Part shown: positions 11,338-23,199 of the stretch, piece by piece
How the letters are laid out: every line of letters starts with the position of its first letter
Position numbering within the stretch: the first letter of the stretch is position 1
NCBI GenBank assembly: GCA_950295325.1
Contig: OX485807.1
Location: 32,766,440-32,830,439 of the forward strand
Reading direction: 5' to 3'
DNA: 64,000 bases
DNA from: Polytrichum commune
Lineage: Eukaryota; Streptophyta; Polytrichopsida; Polytrichales; Polytrichaceae
The notes under the pieces: model-generated
Database searches by the model: none
Seen by the model: the letters and a program-made list of their open reading frames with translations, nothing else
Told to the model about the DNA's origin: nothing
Made by a program: the position numbers and the translations under genes

Positions 11338-14300
11338 TTACTTCACACTACTCGCATCATCTCTTGAAGCCAATGGAATCTCCACGTTCACTAAAAAGTA
11401 GCTCTTGCCAGTGTCTCTAACATATTGCACATCACCATTCATCAACTTTACAAGTTTCCTACACATACTCAGTCCCAAGCCTTCTTGCGTCATGCCCCGT
11501 CCCCGGTCAAACATCTCATGGACAAGCTCCTCTGGAAGGCCTGCCCCTGGGTGTGTAACTCTGAGAACCACCAAAACCCACACAATTTGTTAACAATGTT
11601 GTCTGCTACAAAACTCATTTCCCGCTGAAACAGAATTTGTAACTGCGGATATAATATCCATCATGAACTTCAAACCCTAAACCCTAAATCACATACACAG
11701 GAGGATGGAAATGTGCTCTGCTCACTGCTCAAGGAGCATTTACACACAATTACCATATTGGTGGTTGATGGTTGTAGTTTAGTCTCTTTGGTTCTATTTT
11801 TGAAGGGATAAGGAGGGATTATAAGGTGCATTGATGACAACCACAACCACAACTGCTCTTACTTGCCCAGCTACAATACGAGGTGTAGTTGGGAATGATT
11901 GCGATGATTGTAGTTTACTTTCTAACATTTTATCTTGTTTGTAGTTACTATGTGGCACCCGAAGAGAACTTCAAGGCCAAAGCATGGGAAATGATTTTTA
12001 GGAGGCAATGACTCTTTGACAAACTTTCCACTGGAAACCATAAACTGTTTGTCTTCTGTCCACAGATTGCATCAATGAGGGACGATGATTAAGGTCAACT
12101 CCCCTCTTCAACTACAACTACACCTTGTGTATAAACCAAAACAATCATAGTTGTGGTGGAAAGTGGACCCGAACCAACAACCACAACCACAACCACAACC
12201 ACAACCACAACCACAACCACAACCACAATCACAACCGCAATTACAACCACAACAGCAATCACAACCATAACCGCAATCAGAACCACAACCCCAATCACAA
12301 CCACAACCACAACCACAACAGCAATCACAACCATAACCGCAATCACAACCACAACCGCAATCACAATCAGTCACAACCACTCAAGTAGTTGTGTGTAATG
12401 CCCCTTCACTATTTGAAGAGAAATAGTGGTTCAGGATTTAAGATTTAGCCCAAACCTGAATTCCAAGTGCATGATATACACACCACCACCGATTCGCTTC
12501 CTTGTAGGGACCACCTTGATGCCGACCCAACCCTCGGAGGATGGGGTAAACCGAACTGCATTCAACAAGAAGTCTGCAAGCACTTGCTGCAATCGAACTT
12601 GGTCACCACATAAGCACATAGTTTTGATCTCCCTAGGTGTCTCCCGGATCAGCTGTAATCCCTTCTCTCTTGATGTGATCATTCCTTGACTAACCACCGC
12701 ATCCATCACTGTCCCCATATCAAATTCAGCCATTTCTAGCTCCAAGTACCTGTTGAAGAAAGAAGTAACAAATCACTACCCCCGTTCACAAAAGCCACAA
12801 CCTACACTACACATGGAGATGCAGAGATCCTGGACTTTGAATACAGATCTGATATGTGTCTGTCCTGGCAAACTACACACTACCTCCAAGCATGCACCAA
12901 ATTTACTAAATATGGAAAGGGCTGTTAGGAAAACCACCAACTCCTGACCAAAACTCATGTTGAGGTAGACTCTAGCAAACCTAATCTTTAGATTGAACCA
13001 GAAGTTGAAGATAATTATGACATCAAAAGTGGTTAAAACAATGCTATGCAAGGACGTGGATCCAGAACACAGATTCATGCAGCAAGAAATTCTAAATAGG
13101 TCCACATTGAACTGGACCAGTCATGATTTTCGACATGGGTAATGGATGAACTTACCCATCTTCAATACTCTCAAGGTCCATGTCATCTAATATTTTACGC
13201 AACTGCTGTTCACAGACTGCACTAGTCTCAACAAACTGCCTCTGGTCATCAGACAAGTCAGTGTCCTCCATCAGATTCCGTGTGAACATGATACCATACA
13301 GAGGATTCTTGATTTCTTGACGAATGTACGCCAGCTCCTTCAATTTTGCAAATGCCACTTTCTCTGTAGCTCGTTGCACGGTCAGAGCCTGCACCCAAGA
13401 AGAATAGAGAGCCCGGCAGAGATTTCTTTGATTCAGCCTTCTGCATTTGAATTCTGGCTTTGAACTTGCTGAAAAAGGAAGGACATGTTCATTGATAAAT
13501 ACCAACATGACAATAAAGTTATCCGTAAAGTCTCCGGGTCAAAAATTGGATGAGTTAGCTATAAGGAGAGTTTGAGAGCTTATGCACAAAGTCGCCTAAG
13601 TTTCTTAAGGCTTATATTGAGCATGCTAAAAGAGTGAGGTCGGGCTATCAAAAACCAGTTTTCCAGCTGGTCATACTAGGACCAGTGGGCCAAGCTAGCC
13701 TTGCTCAGGTCAAGGCGAGATTTAGGGTGGCGTATCCCTATTTTAGATCCTAAAGTTCTCTCAAACTATTGTGGATTCAAAGAGGAGGTCCAAGGCATTC
13801 ACCCAACTTTAAGATGCACTAACAAGGTCTTGATACAAAAGTTCCTCAAAGAGGCACCAAACTCCTAGTTTGGTCCTCTTTCAGGGACTTTGCAGATAAC
13901 TTTTATATGCAGCAACACTCATCTCAAAGATTTCTACGGGTCATATTGGCATTCTTTGAGAGTGAGTTTTAAGAAGAGGAATTGCTGAATCTAACCTGCA
14001 GTAGTTCCGCACTTGCAATGTGCAGAAAGCAGAAGACACCAGTGATAGATCCTTCTGCATCTGTTCTTTTGTTGGCTGTTAAAAGAGCCTCAACATACTT
14101 GCCGTGACGGTCAAAGAACGAAAATGGAAACTTGTCCGAGTCTTGGCCATCCATGGCACTGTTGAGAACTATCATGAACTTGGTCATTGAATCCTGGCCC
14201 TTGAGCCGGCAGCACGTTAGCTGCGTACCAAATATCTCACCCACTAGCATTTTTCCCTGAATCTGCATTGAAAATGCTGTCCAATAATATCAGAAACATA

Positions 14301-17300
14301 CACCCCAATTGACTTATGCCGCAAACGCTTGGGGCAATTCTGAACTTTTAACACCACACATATGTTGTAGTAACATGTATACTGAGGTATCTAGCCTAGA
14401 TCTGTCATCATAGACAGCAACTATCATCAGAAGACTTTGCATACTTGCACAGCTGAATAAAACTTACACAAAATAATAATAATAAATAAATAATACCTGT
14501 AACATGTTTTGTGTTAGCTACTCGGATGAAAGGGAAGAAAACACACATCATGAGCTAGAGAAACTGAAAGCGATGATGTCATTACCTCTTCCTTCTTCCA
14601 TCCAGTAAGCTTTTCCATGGAAGGGTTCCACTCAGTGCAATACCCATATTCGTCAGAGCCAAATATGGGTGGAATAAGTGGATTGGGATTTTGCACAATT
14701 GTCTGGTAGTCACCTTGAATTCGAGTGAACTTGTCCAAGACCATTTTCTGCCGAGTTACATCTTGCCCTACAAAACACACTCCTACCACATTCTCTGTGA
14801 CATCCCGACTCGAACATGCATTTACTACTAGGATCACTGCTCCTTTATCTTTTTGTGACCCAAATGTCTTCAACTGGAGCTCAACGTTCTGCTCTTCTTC
14901 ACCTGACAGGCACACAAAAGCACACTCAATCAATTGTTCACAAATTTAATCGAGTGAACAGCCCTCCCTTATTGGGGACAGGTGGAATTGACAACAGTGT
15001 ATATTAGAAAGAGTAGCACCTTTCACGATAAATAAACTCTCAAATGAACTACTAAAAATCTCCTCCATTAGATCTTGACATCGCTTTGCTGAGCTTCAAA
15101 AGCAATAACCAATTCATAATTTTCAAAAATGTCAGGATGAAAAGATTATGTCCTCCAGAAACTATGCTTCACCAACATATATCAAAACTAATTGCGAGAG
15201 TGATTACCCCTATTAAATAAAAGCAAACCCTCAGCTTCCAAACATAACATCGTCTACACTCAGTACCTCCCAAACAACAAAAGTTTCACTGTCACCTTCA
15301 CAAAGTATGACAGCAATCCTCTGTGTTTACTTAACTTGCAGAACAAAGAAGAGCACAACAGCCTTATAGTTAAATGGACAAGTCCACAAGGTCCCTCTCC
15401 GACAATTGGGTTTACATTCAATAGCTAGATATAGTATAAGGTGGAGATGCTAAAACCATTACCCTGCCCAAAACCAACACCCTAAAATCTTGCAGTACAT
15501 GTACATATTAATTTTGAGCATGTCCAGCACCTTAACATCAGGCTTCAGTGTTGGTTTTGGGTCATCTACCAATAAAACTTTGAATCCTTATAACTTTGCA
15601 TACAGAATTCAAATAAGACATACTTTGGTGCATTGAAATCCCATGTCGATCGCTAAGAGAATCATCTAACCCTTTTGATCTTATAACAGTATATACTCAG
15701 GGGTTGAATTGACAGTTTTAGCACCATCTACCTTGTTTTGGAATAGTGTTGTAGGATAACAGACTCATACCTTGTAAAGCAAGATAAAGCAGCCGCTCTA
15801 CAATCTCCACTGACTCCTCCAATATAAGATCCTTAATCAATGACTGACCCATAGCTTCCCCTACTGGAAGGCCAGTCAATTCTGCAATTTTTGCATTCCA
15901 ACCATTGATAAACCCACTGGAATCCACAGCAAGAATTGGTGCCGTCGCCGTCTCTATCAACCTCACCATTTCATTGGCAACTGTGCTAAGCTCATCCATA
16001 CCCTGTAGCTTCAAATCGTTCAGTCGAGCATGTATCATAGTTTTTGTGTCACTGTCGTCAATATCTTGAAATGAACCCCTTAAGATGAGCTGGAGGGAGT
16101 GTATTGCATCCATTTCTATGTCCTCCCAGGGCACACTTCTTCTCTTCACTACTTCTAAAAACGCATTAAATGAGGATCTAGGAGTCATTTTCCTGCCATC
16201 ATCCTTTTCCTCTGGATCGTGCTTCGCTCCTCCCCACTTTATTTCCTTCGCCGTGTGAGACCTGCACAAAACCCAAGCAAACAAATGACTACCTTCAGAA
16301 TCTCAAAAAGACCTAAACTGAATTTAGGTTTTGAAATCACCTAGATAAATGATCTTAAATACCATCCCCCCTTGAAATCTCACTGTCAGCATCATGGCCA
16401 CCATACACTTGCTGTAACTATCAAGAGCCTGAGATTTGCTTAAGCTCTCAACTCAATTGATGCTACGACTGGCAAAGCCTATTAGTGCAAGCTCTCAATA
16501 GTTTGAGCTTTGAATGAAATCTTGTCCAATCCAAGCATCAAACTCCTTAAAATTGCCAGTTCAAGCTCTCAAAAGTTTGAGCTGGATAGTTTGGGAGCTT
16601 AATAGATTTATCAACTGTTTGCTCAATCCTCAAGCTCTTAGTAGCTTCAATATTGAGCTCTCAAACTCCATATAAATTTATTTGCAACAAGTTCACACTC
16701 GCAACTTGAGGCTCTACAGTTGCTAAAGAGGTAAACTGAGATCTCGAGGATTGATCAAGCTCTCAATAGTTTGGCTTTCCAGTATCAAACTCCCTAAAAT
16801 TGCAACAAGTTTGCGCCCTCAACTCAAACTCTAGTGTAAGAGGGGGGCTCACTCAACCGCCCAAGATTCATCACGTCCCACTTGCATTGAGAGCATTGAG
16901 GATTGGTGAAGCTCTCAAAACTTTGAGCTTGGGATAAAAGCTTGTCAAATCCAAGCAAACCAAACTCCCTAAAATGGCAAGTTTGAGCTTGATAGTTTGC
17001 AATTGCATGCTCAAGCTCTCAAACTCCCTAAAATTGCAACAAGTTCAAATTCGCAACTCGAGGCCCTACATTATACTACAGTGGTGGATTGAGAACTTGA
17101 GGATTGGTCAAGCTCTCGATAGTTTCTGCTTTAAATGAAAAACTAGTGAAATCCTAGTATCAAACTCCTGAAAACTTACAAGTTCAAGCTCTCCCAATTT
17201 CACTTGATGCTAGAGTTGATGCTAACACTTACAAAGCCCATTAGTGCAAGATCTCTAGTTTGATATTTGGGTGACAGATTGTCAAATCCAGGTCTCAAAC

Positions 17301-19026
17301 TCCCTACAATTGCAAGTTCGAGCTCTAAATAGTTGAGCTTAATACTTTGCTCAATCCTCAAGCTCTCAACTATAGCAACAAGTTGGCACTCTCAACTCAA
17401 GCTCTACTGTGAAGGGGCCTTCACTCAACTGCCTAAACATTCATTAAATTCCACTTGCACAATTTACCTGAACCAGAAGAGGAAATCTTTGGGAGTAATC
17501 TTGGCAGCTGCCATCCCACACACCGCATCCCCAAGCAACGATGCACCCGGGTAGCCAGCATCCGCCAGGCTATCGGTACTCAACCCTGTTGATTCCTTAT
17601 GATGCTCCAGCAACCAATCAGCAATATCTTTAATCTGCTGCTCACTGGGAGTGGTCCCCAACAACCAACACCTCTTCCCATAATACAAAGCTGCACCATC
17701 ACATCTCACCAAATCCATAATGTTAGGTGACTGGGACACAATCCCAATGGGAGCATCTCGCAGCAACATGTCGCATAGCAAGGTTTGGGTTCGCAGAATG
17801 TGCTTCTCTCGTAGTTGAGAGGAAAGCTCCACCTCCATGTTGAGCTGCAATCCGAAGACTTGCATCAGGAACTCACAGGCTGAGCGCAAAGGGAAGGAAA
17901 CGGTCCGAGGAGATGTATGATGACACACCACCAAACCCCATAGCCTTCGACCTTTCTGTTGCTGCGAGCTTCGCCCTGCGTAATCATCATCTTGGTCGTT
18001 CACAATGACCGCCATTACAAGAGACGCAACAGAATTCATGTTACCCATGTACTGCGCATGACATCCATGGGGAGCTCGTAACGTGGAGCCTGCAAGGCTA
18101 ATGGGTTGCCTCAAATCTTTGTCCTGGATGACCTTCACAGGTGGGGCTAAGCAATCACCAATCATCCTAACCCTATTCTTCATGAACAAGAACCGGGAAG
18201 CTTGCGGGATGTCAGTAGCAGGGTAATGCAAACCGAGGTAAGGCTCAAGATCAGATCTCCGAATCTCAGCTAAAACCTCACCATGCTCATCTTCATGAAA
18301 CTTATATGCCATCACTCGGTCATACCCGGTAAGCTCACGAACTTCCTCCACCACCGTATCACAAAGGAGTCCTATGTCACCTCCAGGCAAAGATTGAAGC
18401 CTTGCAATGGCTTTTGCTGCAAGCTTGTGAGATTGGAGTGCACCGGCAGTGGACACAATCACATCGGTTGGCCTCACAGGCTCCAAATCAAGCACTATTC
18501 CGACATCAACCCTGTGCATGATGGCATTGAATGGCTTCCCGGAGCTTCGAGAGTGCACAGAAACGGGGTTTACTAGGGTTACATCTCCAGCACTCGCTGC
18601 TTTCTCCAGTGCAGCTGCACTCGAAGGAGTAAAGAAACATCTTGCATCGGTTCCAATGCCAAGAATCTCTTGCTGTCCCACACTTGGAACAGCCTGTGGG
18701 TTTAAGTCAAGAAGCTCCGGAGAGTTTTCGCTGTAAGCTACAACCCTAAACGTGCTCTCTTCCACTGCCAGCATGCATCCAAATGTCTGTGTGAGGCCAC
18801 CTCGTTGCATGCGTTGCAGGTAGGCTGTTACTGCCTGTGATGGAACACTTTGCCCTGTGGATCGGGAAGCTTGCACTGATTTGGAGTAGTCGAATGAATC
18901 CCCCGAGTCACCGGACTCCTCATACACAGCTTGCAGCTTTGCATCCGCGGCGGTTTGGACCACCCGCACACTGTGCTTCGACTTCGAAGCGTTTCCTGTC
19001 GAGTAGGTGACCTTGGTGGTCGACAT
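11338..19026 (-). CDS. PHY: Phytochrome, complete seven-exon gene (1127 aa)
   Basis: Red/far-red photoreceptor that binds a linear tetrapyrrole, acting in cytosol and nucleus. Coding exons (minus strand): 19026-17468, 16261-15771, 14902-14586, 14262-13996, 13388-13156, 12749-12456, 11560-11338. All introns are GT-AG, the phases match and the total is 3384 nt. The order is a Ser-rich N-terminus, PAS (about 70-185), GAF (about 215-400) with PATDIP and chromophore Cys322 in [10 protein letters not shown], a PHY domain whose tongue has WGG (529-531) and PRSSF (547-551), two PAS repeats (about 615-870) and a histidine-kinase-related domain (about 890-1110). The phospho-acceptor His is replaced (Gln902 in RQEIKNPL), while NAVRFTP and GLGL remain. 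An in-frame ATG lies five codons upstream (19041); 19026 is chosen because the family begins MSTTK. Length and domains are normal and no break is seen. The paralogue class (A/B/P/N) cannot be set here. Confidence 0.97.
12173..12378 (-). repeat. Hexanucleotide array (ACAACC)n in phytochrome intron 6
   Basis: About 200 bp of ACAACC and close variants (ACAGCA, ATCACA, CCGCAA) inside intron 6 (12455-11561), about 80 nt from the donor. In the transcript it reads as GGTTGT repeats. Long open frames across it in four frames (poly-Thr, poly-His/Asn, poly-Val, Cys/Gly) are artefacts of the repeat, not genes. Confidence 0.95.
13518..13900. mobile_element. MITE-like element in phytochrome intron 4
   Basis: The element begins gttatccgtaaagtctc and ends in the inverted partner gggactttgcagataac. 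The interior carries ggaccaagctagcctt-like and ttttagatcctaa phrases shared, in the opposite orientation, with about 27271-27562. It lies wholly within intron 4 (13995-13389). The target duplication is unclear. Confidence 0.7.
14903..15770 (-). other. Phytochrome intron 2 (after ALQG)
   Basis: An 868-nt GT-AG intron (donor GTATGAG, acceptor tgtcag) splitting Gly684. It is at the position of the first coding intron of angiosperm phytochromes (about codon 684). I see no gene or clear mobile element inside it. Confidence 0.85.
16262..17467 (-). other. Phytochrome intron 1 (after FLFWFR), repeat-filled
   Basis: A 1206-nt GT-AG intron splitting the Arg520 codon (AG/G). About 16435-17420 is a field of degenerate copies of a roughly 80-100 bp unit containing caagctctcaatagtttgag and atcaaactccctaaaattgc. 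A related unit occurs at about 41140-41235, so the sequence is dispersed in the genome. The classical angiosperm PHY structure lacks an intron here. Confidence 0.85.
16435..17420. repeat. Degenerate tandem repeat field in phytochrome intron 1
   Basis: At least five diverged units share the phrases gctctcaa(t/a)agtttgagct, ttgtcaaatccaagc, tcaaactccctaaaattgca and agttcaagctct. Unit spacing is irregular (about 90-220 bp). No coding potential is seen. A single related unit sits near 41140-41235 on the same strand. Confidence 0.7.
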
Positions 19027-19817
19027 CTCGCATGCTCGCATTCGAATCCCCTCTTCGGAGTCCTCTTGGTGGTGGTGGTGGTAATGTTTGAGAGAATTGT
19101 TGTCCAGGCGGTATTAATAGGGTGACAGAGTAAAAAAAAATCTAAACGACATACATCAAGTCTGGGTATAATTCCTCCTCCATCCCTCTTTCTCGGCGGA
19201 ACCTTGCAATCGGTGTCATGGCTGACTGAATTCTTTTAGCTCGTATGAATTTAGCCAGAGATTGGTAACCCGGCTTCCTGACGATGATGACGATGAAGAG
19301 TGAGCACTTCGAGCATGCTTCAAATTCGCATTATGCTAGCCTGCCTGCAAGAATAGTCATCCAAAGTGCTCAAAATTGGAAGTGTCGCCAGAAGCTGGAG
19401 CCCCAAATCTACCTAATACTTAGTGGAAGCTGACTGCTCCAGCTCCGGCTTCAACTTTCACACAAAACCAGTGCCTCCAACCTCAACACTCAAACGACAC
19501 AAGGAACACCTGAATTCAATCGCTGCCGAAGCTCAGACTATGAGAGCTCACTTAACAATTGACCAGGTGGAGAGAGAGAGAGACCAGCAATCTCTTCTCC
19601 ACACCTCTCAATCTATTTACACATACCCAGTCTCACGCCCACCACCACTGCCCAACACAAGCAGAAACCACCGCTACTTGCCCTGCCCCTTTGCAACCAG
19701 CACCACCACCCTAGATAAACCGCTACACACACTGTAATACTTAGTTGCAACTAAAAGCCAAAGCAACTGAGCTTTAGAAAACTCTAGGCAGGGCAGATAG
19801 ATTTTTAACCAAGCCTG

Positions 19818-19863
<46 letters not shown>

Positions 19864-20900
19864 CGCGTCCAGCTTGTGGAATTAGTTTGGCTCCAACACA
19901 CACTATCTCCACACCCTCGTCTCCTCTCTCCTAATCTTCGCATGCGCCAATTCGACTTTGCAAGTCCACTCCTCACCCCTACCCTTCACTACACTACACT
20001 ACACTACCCACTTCAATCCCCCAGCTCCAAATTACAACCCCCTTTCCGAACCAATTGCAGACTACTTACCCTCCAAACACCAAGTTTTGATGCAACCCCA
20101 CAATCCTTCGATTCCAATGCGCCAATTACTGCAACCCTGCGCACTAACTAACTACTGTCGTCCACTCCTTCCCTACTACTACAAAACAACTTTCCCTCCT
20201 ACCCAAACAGCCTCTCCGAAGTTTAAGTTGCTGCAGCACGAGGCTGCTCGTCACAACAAACAATATCAACAACAATAGTTCTAAGACTCCACTACGTAGC
20301 ACTCCCAGCTACCCCCTAAACACCAAACACTTGCTCCTTAAACCCGCAATCCTTCACTACGAATTATGCGCCACCTTCTACAACCGTGCACACTAACTTA
20401 GTCCACTTCCCCACACCAGAATACTTTACCCAGAGTTTTTCGCACTTCTCCTTACCGGAACATCGTCTCCGAAGTTGACGCTGCTGCAGGCGGACTCGGA
20501 GGCGGGCTGCTCGCCACAACAAACACACAAACATCCAAACAAACAAACATACAAACAAACAACATCAACACTTACAGGAGACTGGAAAGCACCTCCTACT
20601 CTTGTAAGTAGGCCATCTGCTGACTGTGAGGCGGCAACTAGGCTGGGCTCTAGCTGTAGCTACACACACAGCAGCATGTGGTTACTCCAGCTACTACCAG
20701 CGAGTACTCAACCCAGTCCCTACATCCTACGATTCCGAAGGAGCCTGCATTGCAGCGTTTCTTTCGACCACCAAATTGTTCAAGAGGAATACTTCGGTAG
20801 CAAAATTCCTGATTTTTGCATAGATGAAATAGCCAGATGACTGCCCAAAAAGGGATGAGCTCGCCATGATTTGGATGAATATGAGTGGGTTCATTCACGA
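19027..20900 (-). promoter_or_regulatory. Phytochrome upstream region (5' UTR and promoter) with (GA)n tract
   Basis: Pyrimidine-rich on the plus strand and relatively gene-like in composition compared with flanking DNA. It includes a (CT)n tract at 19821-19859, which reads (GA)n in the sense direction about 800 nt before the start codon. No TATA box or transcription start can be fixed, and a 5' UTR intron (common in PHY genes) cannot be excluded. The open frames here are low-complexity. Confidence 0.4.
19821..19859. repeat. (CT)n microsatellite
   Basis: An uninterrupted CT run of about 39 nt, upstream of the phytochrome start codon. Confidence 0.97.
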
Positions 20901-21008
20901 TATTCATGCCTGAGAATGTAATCGGCTTCTTCACTTTAGGACCGATAGCCAGTGGAGATTCCTGGGAGATTTATTTTTTGCAATATCTTTGGGTTGCAGG
21001 CATTCTAA

Positions 21009-21508
21009 GGGCCACTTCACACACGAGACTGTGAGCCCGTGACCATTGCACTTCGACCACTCTCATTGGTGGAAAAGGCGGAGCCAGTCCAAGTTCGCTT
21101 CACACTACACTTGAGGGACCGACGGAGTACGTGAATGCAAGATGGATGTAAAGTCTACATGGAGTCCTATATGGCATCGAATAGATCATGTTTCATGGTC
21201 ACTTGGACTATTTTTCAAAAATCATCTCTTGGAGGTAGGCCTAACACAAAACTAGGAGACCATGGCACTTTGAACGCTCACAACCATTGATTTATTCTAT
21301 TTTATTGTGTGTGAGGACCCGCATGAATAGAAATTCATTGTAACAGCATTTGATTAAGGGCCCAGTCACATATGACTTCACACTACACTTGAGGGTCCAT
21401 GACCACACTACAGAATTTTGGATCTGTGCTGGGACGGCCTTTGGACACTTTCTTTTGGGCTGTTGCAATTTCATGGTCACGGCTCTTGGTTTGTGTGAGA
21501 AGTGGCCC
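21009..21508 (+). mobile_element. Tourist-like MITE family A, copy 1
   Basis: Termini gggccacttcacacacgag and its inverted partner ending gaagtggccc, flanked by TAA (left) and TTA (right). About 500 bp. Internal landmarks are tctcattggtggaaaagg, taggcctaacacaaaac and cggcctttggacactttc. It lies just upstream of the phytochrome promoter region. Confidence 0.9.
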
Positions 21509-22086
21509 TTAGTACTAACTTAACCAGTGGCCTAGATGTAATTGAGCTTGCTTCTTTCATCTCATCTACATTTTAGCCTGGCTGGCTAAGTTGCCCATGC
21601 ACAACACACTTGAGCGAGGAAATGGTTAGTTGTGCTTTTCCTCCAATTTGGCACCACACTTAATAGCCTTCACTGCCACCCTTGATAATTTATCTCCACT
21701 ACATCCTCTCTCACTCCACTAATCTCGTTGCAGGCAGGCATAACAAAACTAGTGCAGGGGGAGGGGTTATTTTCCCTTTTTGCCTTCCTTCCTTCCTTCT
21801 TTTATATGTTGCTACTAGAATCTAGTAACAATCTTACTACTGATGAGGACTAAGTAGAGGGAATTATCGCACACAAGCATGCCTCTCAATCATCCAACAT
21901 AAAAGCCCTAACACATTATGAAACATAAATGTGTTACTATATTTAGTTGATTTGATACAGGATCATATTGTTTTATCTAATAAGTGTAGGTTACCATTTG
22001 AAGTTATATGTTGCTATAACTTTTTTGCTAACATTATCACTTTTACCAACTAGGTTATAACATATTCTTCAGTGTGCATAATAACT

Positions 22087-22456
22087 ACACTAAATATGAT
22101 ATTTAGTGTCATATGGTATTTTTATGTTACTATGGTAACTTTTTGGATGGTGCTTCTTAAGAATAAGTGAACAAATATTGTCATGGATGATGGATGAGTT
22201 CATCCATTGGCCCAAATCCTACCTTCTCTTGTCAACAACTTGTGATGAAATGTTGTCATGGATGATTGGAATGTGGATGAAAATTCACTCGGTAAGTGAT
22301 AGTAATTGCAACATTGTAGACCTCTAATCCCAAAAAAATTACAAGAAATGACAAATAATGTTGGGTTAACATTTAGTGTTGGTGACACTACACTGCGCTT
22401 GACAATTAATATTGAGCAAGACAATTAGAATTGGTGACACTAAATACCACATTTAG
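22087..22456. mobile_element. TATGGTATTTAGTGTC-family element, short copy
   Basis: Ends cactaaatatgatatttagt and cactaaataccacatttagtg, with TA on the outer sides. About 370 bp, AT-rich, non-coding. Confidence 0.6.
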
Positions 22457-22691
22457 TGTACTTATGTTATTTGGATTTTAAAAATGATACTCTCAATAAA
22501 AATAAAAATAAAAAGTTATAGCCCGGGGATGCTAAGGAACATGTAACTCCAAATGTTAACCCACACTAAATAGACAAAACAATGTAGCTTCCAAGACCCC
22601 AAATCAACAAAGTCCAAGTCATTTGAGATGAATCGGCCACAAACCTACAAGGGCTCAAGCTTTTATGTTGGATGCATGAGAGGTATGCTCA

Positions 22692-23160
22692 TGGCTACTT
22701 CACACACAAGCCAAGAGCCACGACCACAAAATTGTGACAGCCCAAAAGAAAGTGTCCAAAGGCCGTCCCAAGAAACCTCCAAAATCACATGGTGTGGTCA
22801 TAAATCCTCAACCAAATGCTACTTGAATCAATGAATTTCTATTCATGCGGGTCCTCACACATGATAAAATAGAATAATTCAACGATTGTGAGTGTTCAGA
22901 GTGCCATGGTCTCCCGGTTTTGTGTTAGGCCTACCTCCAAGAGGTGGTTTTTGAAAATAGTCCAAGTGACCATGAAACATGATCCATTCAGTGCCATGTA
23001 GAAATCCATGTAGACTTTACATCCATCTTGCGTTCACATACTCCATTGGTCCCTCAAGCGTAGTGTGAAGTGAACTTGGACTGGCTCCGCCTCTTTCCAC
23101 CAATGAGAGTGCTTGAAGTGTAATGGTCACGGGCTCTCAGTCTCGTGTGTGAAGTGGCCC
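22692..23160 (-). mobile_element. Tourist-like MITE family A, copy 2 (inverted)
   Basis: Same family as 21009-21508 in reverse orientation, with an altered left terminus (tggctacttcacacac) and a perfect TCA duplication (22689-22691, 23161-23163). A (CT)n tract follows at 23172-23198. Confidence 0.9.
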
Positions 23161-23199
23161 TCATACTCATACTCTCTCTCTCTCTCTCTCTCTCTCTCA

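Noticed and set aside
11665-11690. Telomere-like aaaccctaaaccctaaa
   Set aside because: Just over two units, inside an intron; too short to be an interstitial telomere.
12095-12398. Four overlapping open frames of 81-90 aa rich in Val, Thr, Asn/His or Cys/Gly
   Set aside because: They are produced by the ACAACC hexanucleotide array in phytochrome intron 6; all frames of such a repeat are open.
14257-14262. Alternative acceptor ttcag five bases into phytochrome exon 4
   Set aside because: It would delete two residues between WKKEE and GKMLVGE; the tgcag acceptor keeps the normal family length.
19024-19041. Upstream in-frame ATG giving five extra residues (MRACE) to phytochrome
   Set aside because: Family members start MSTTK; the upstream ATG remains possible but is not preferred.
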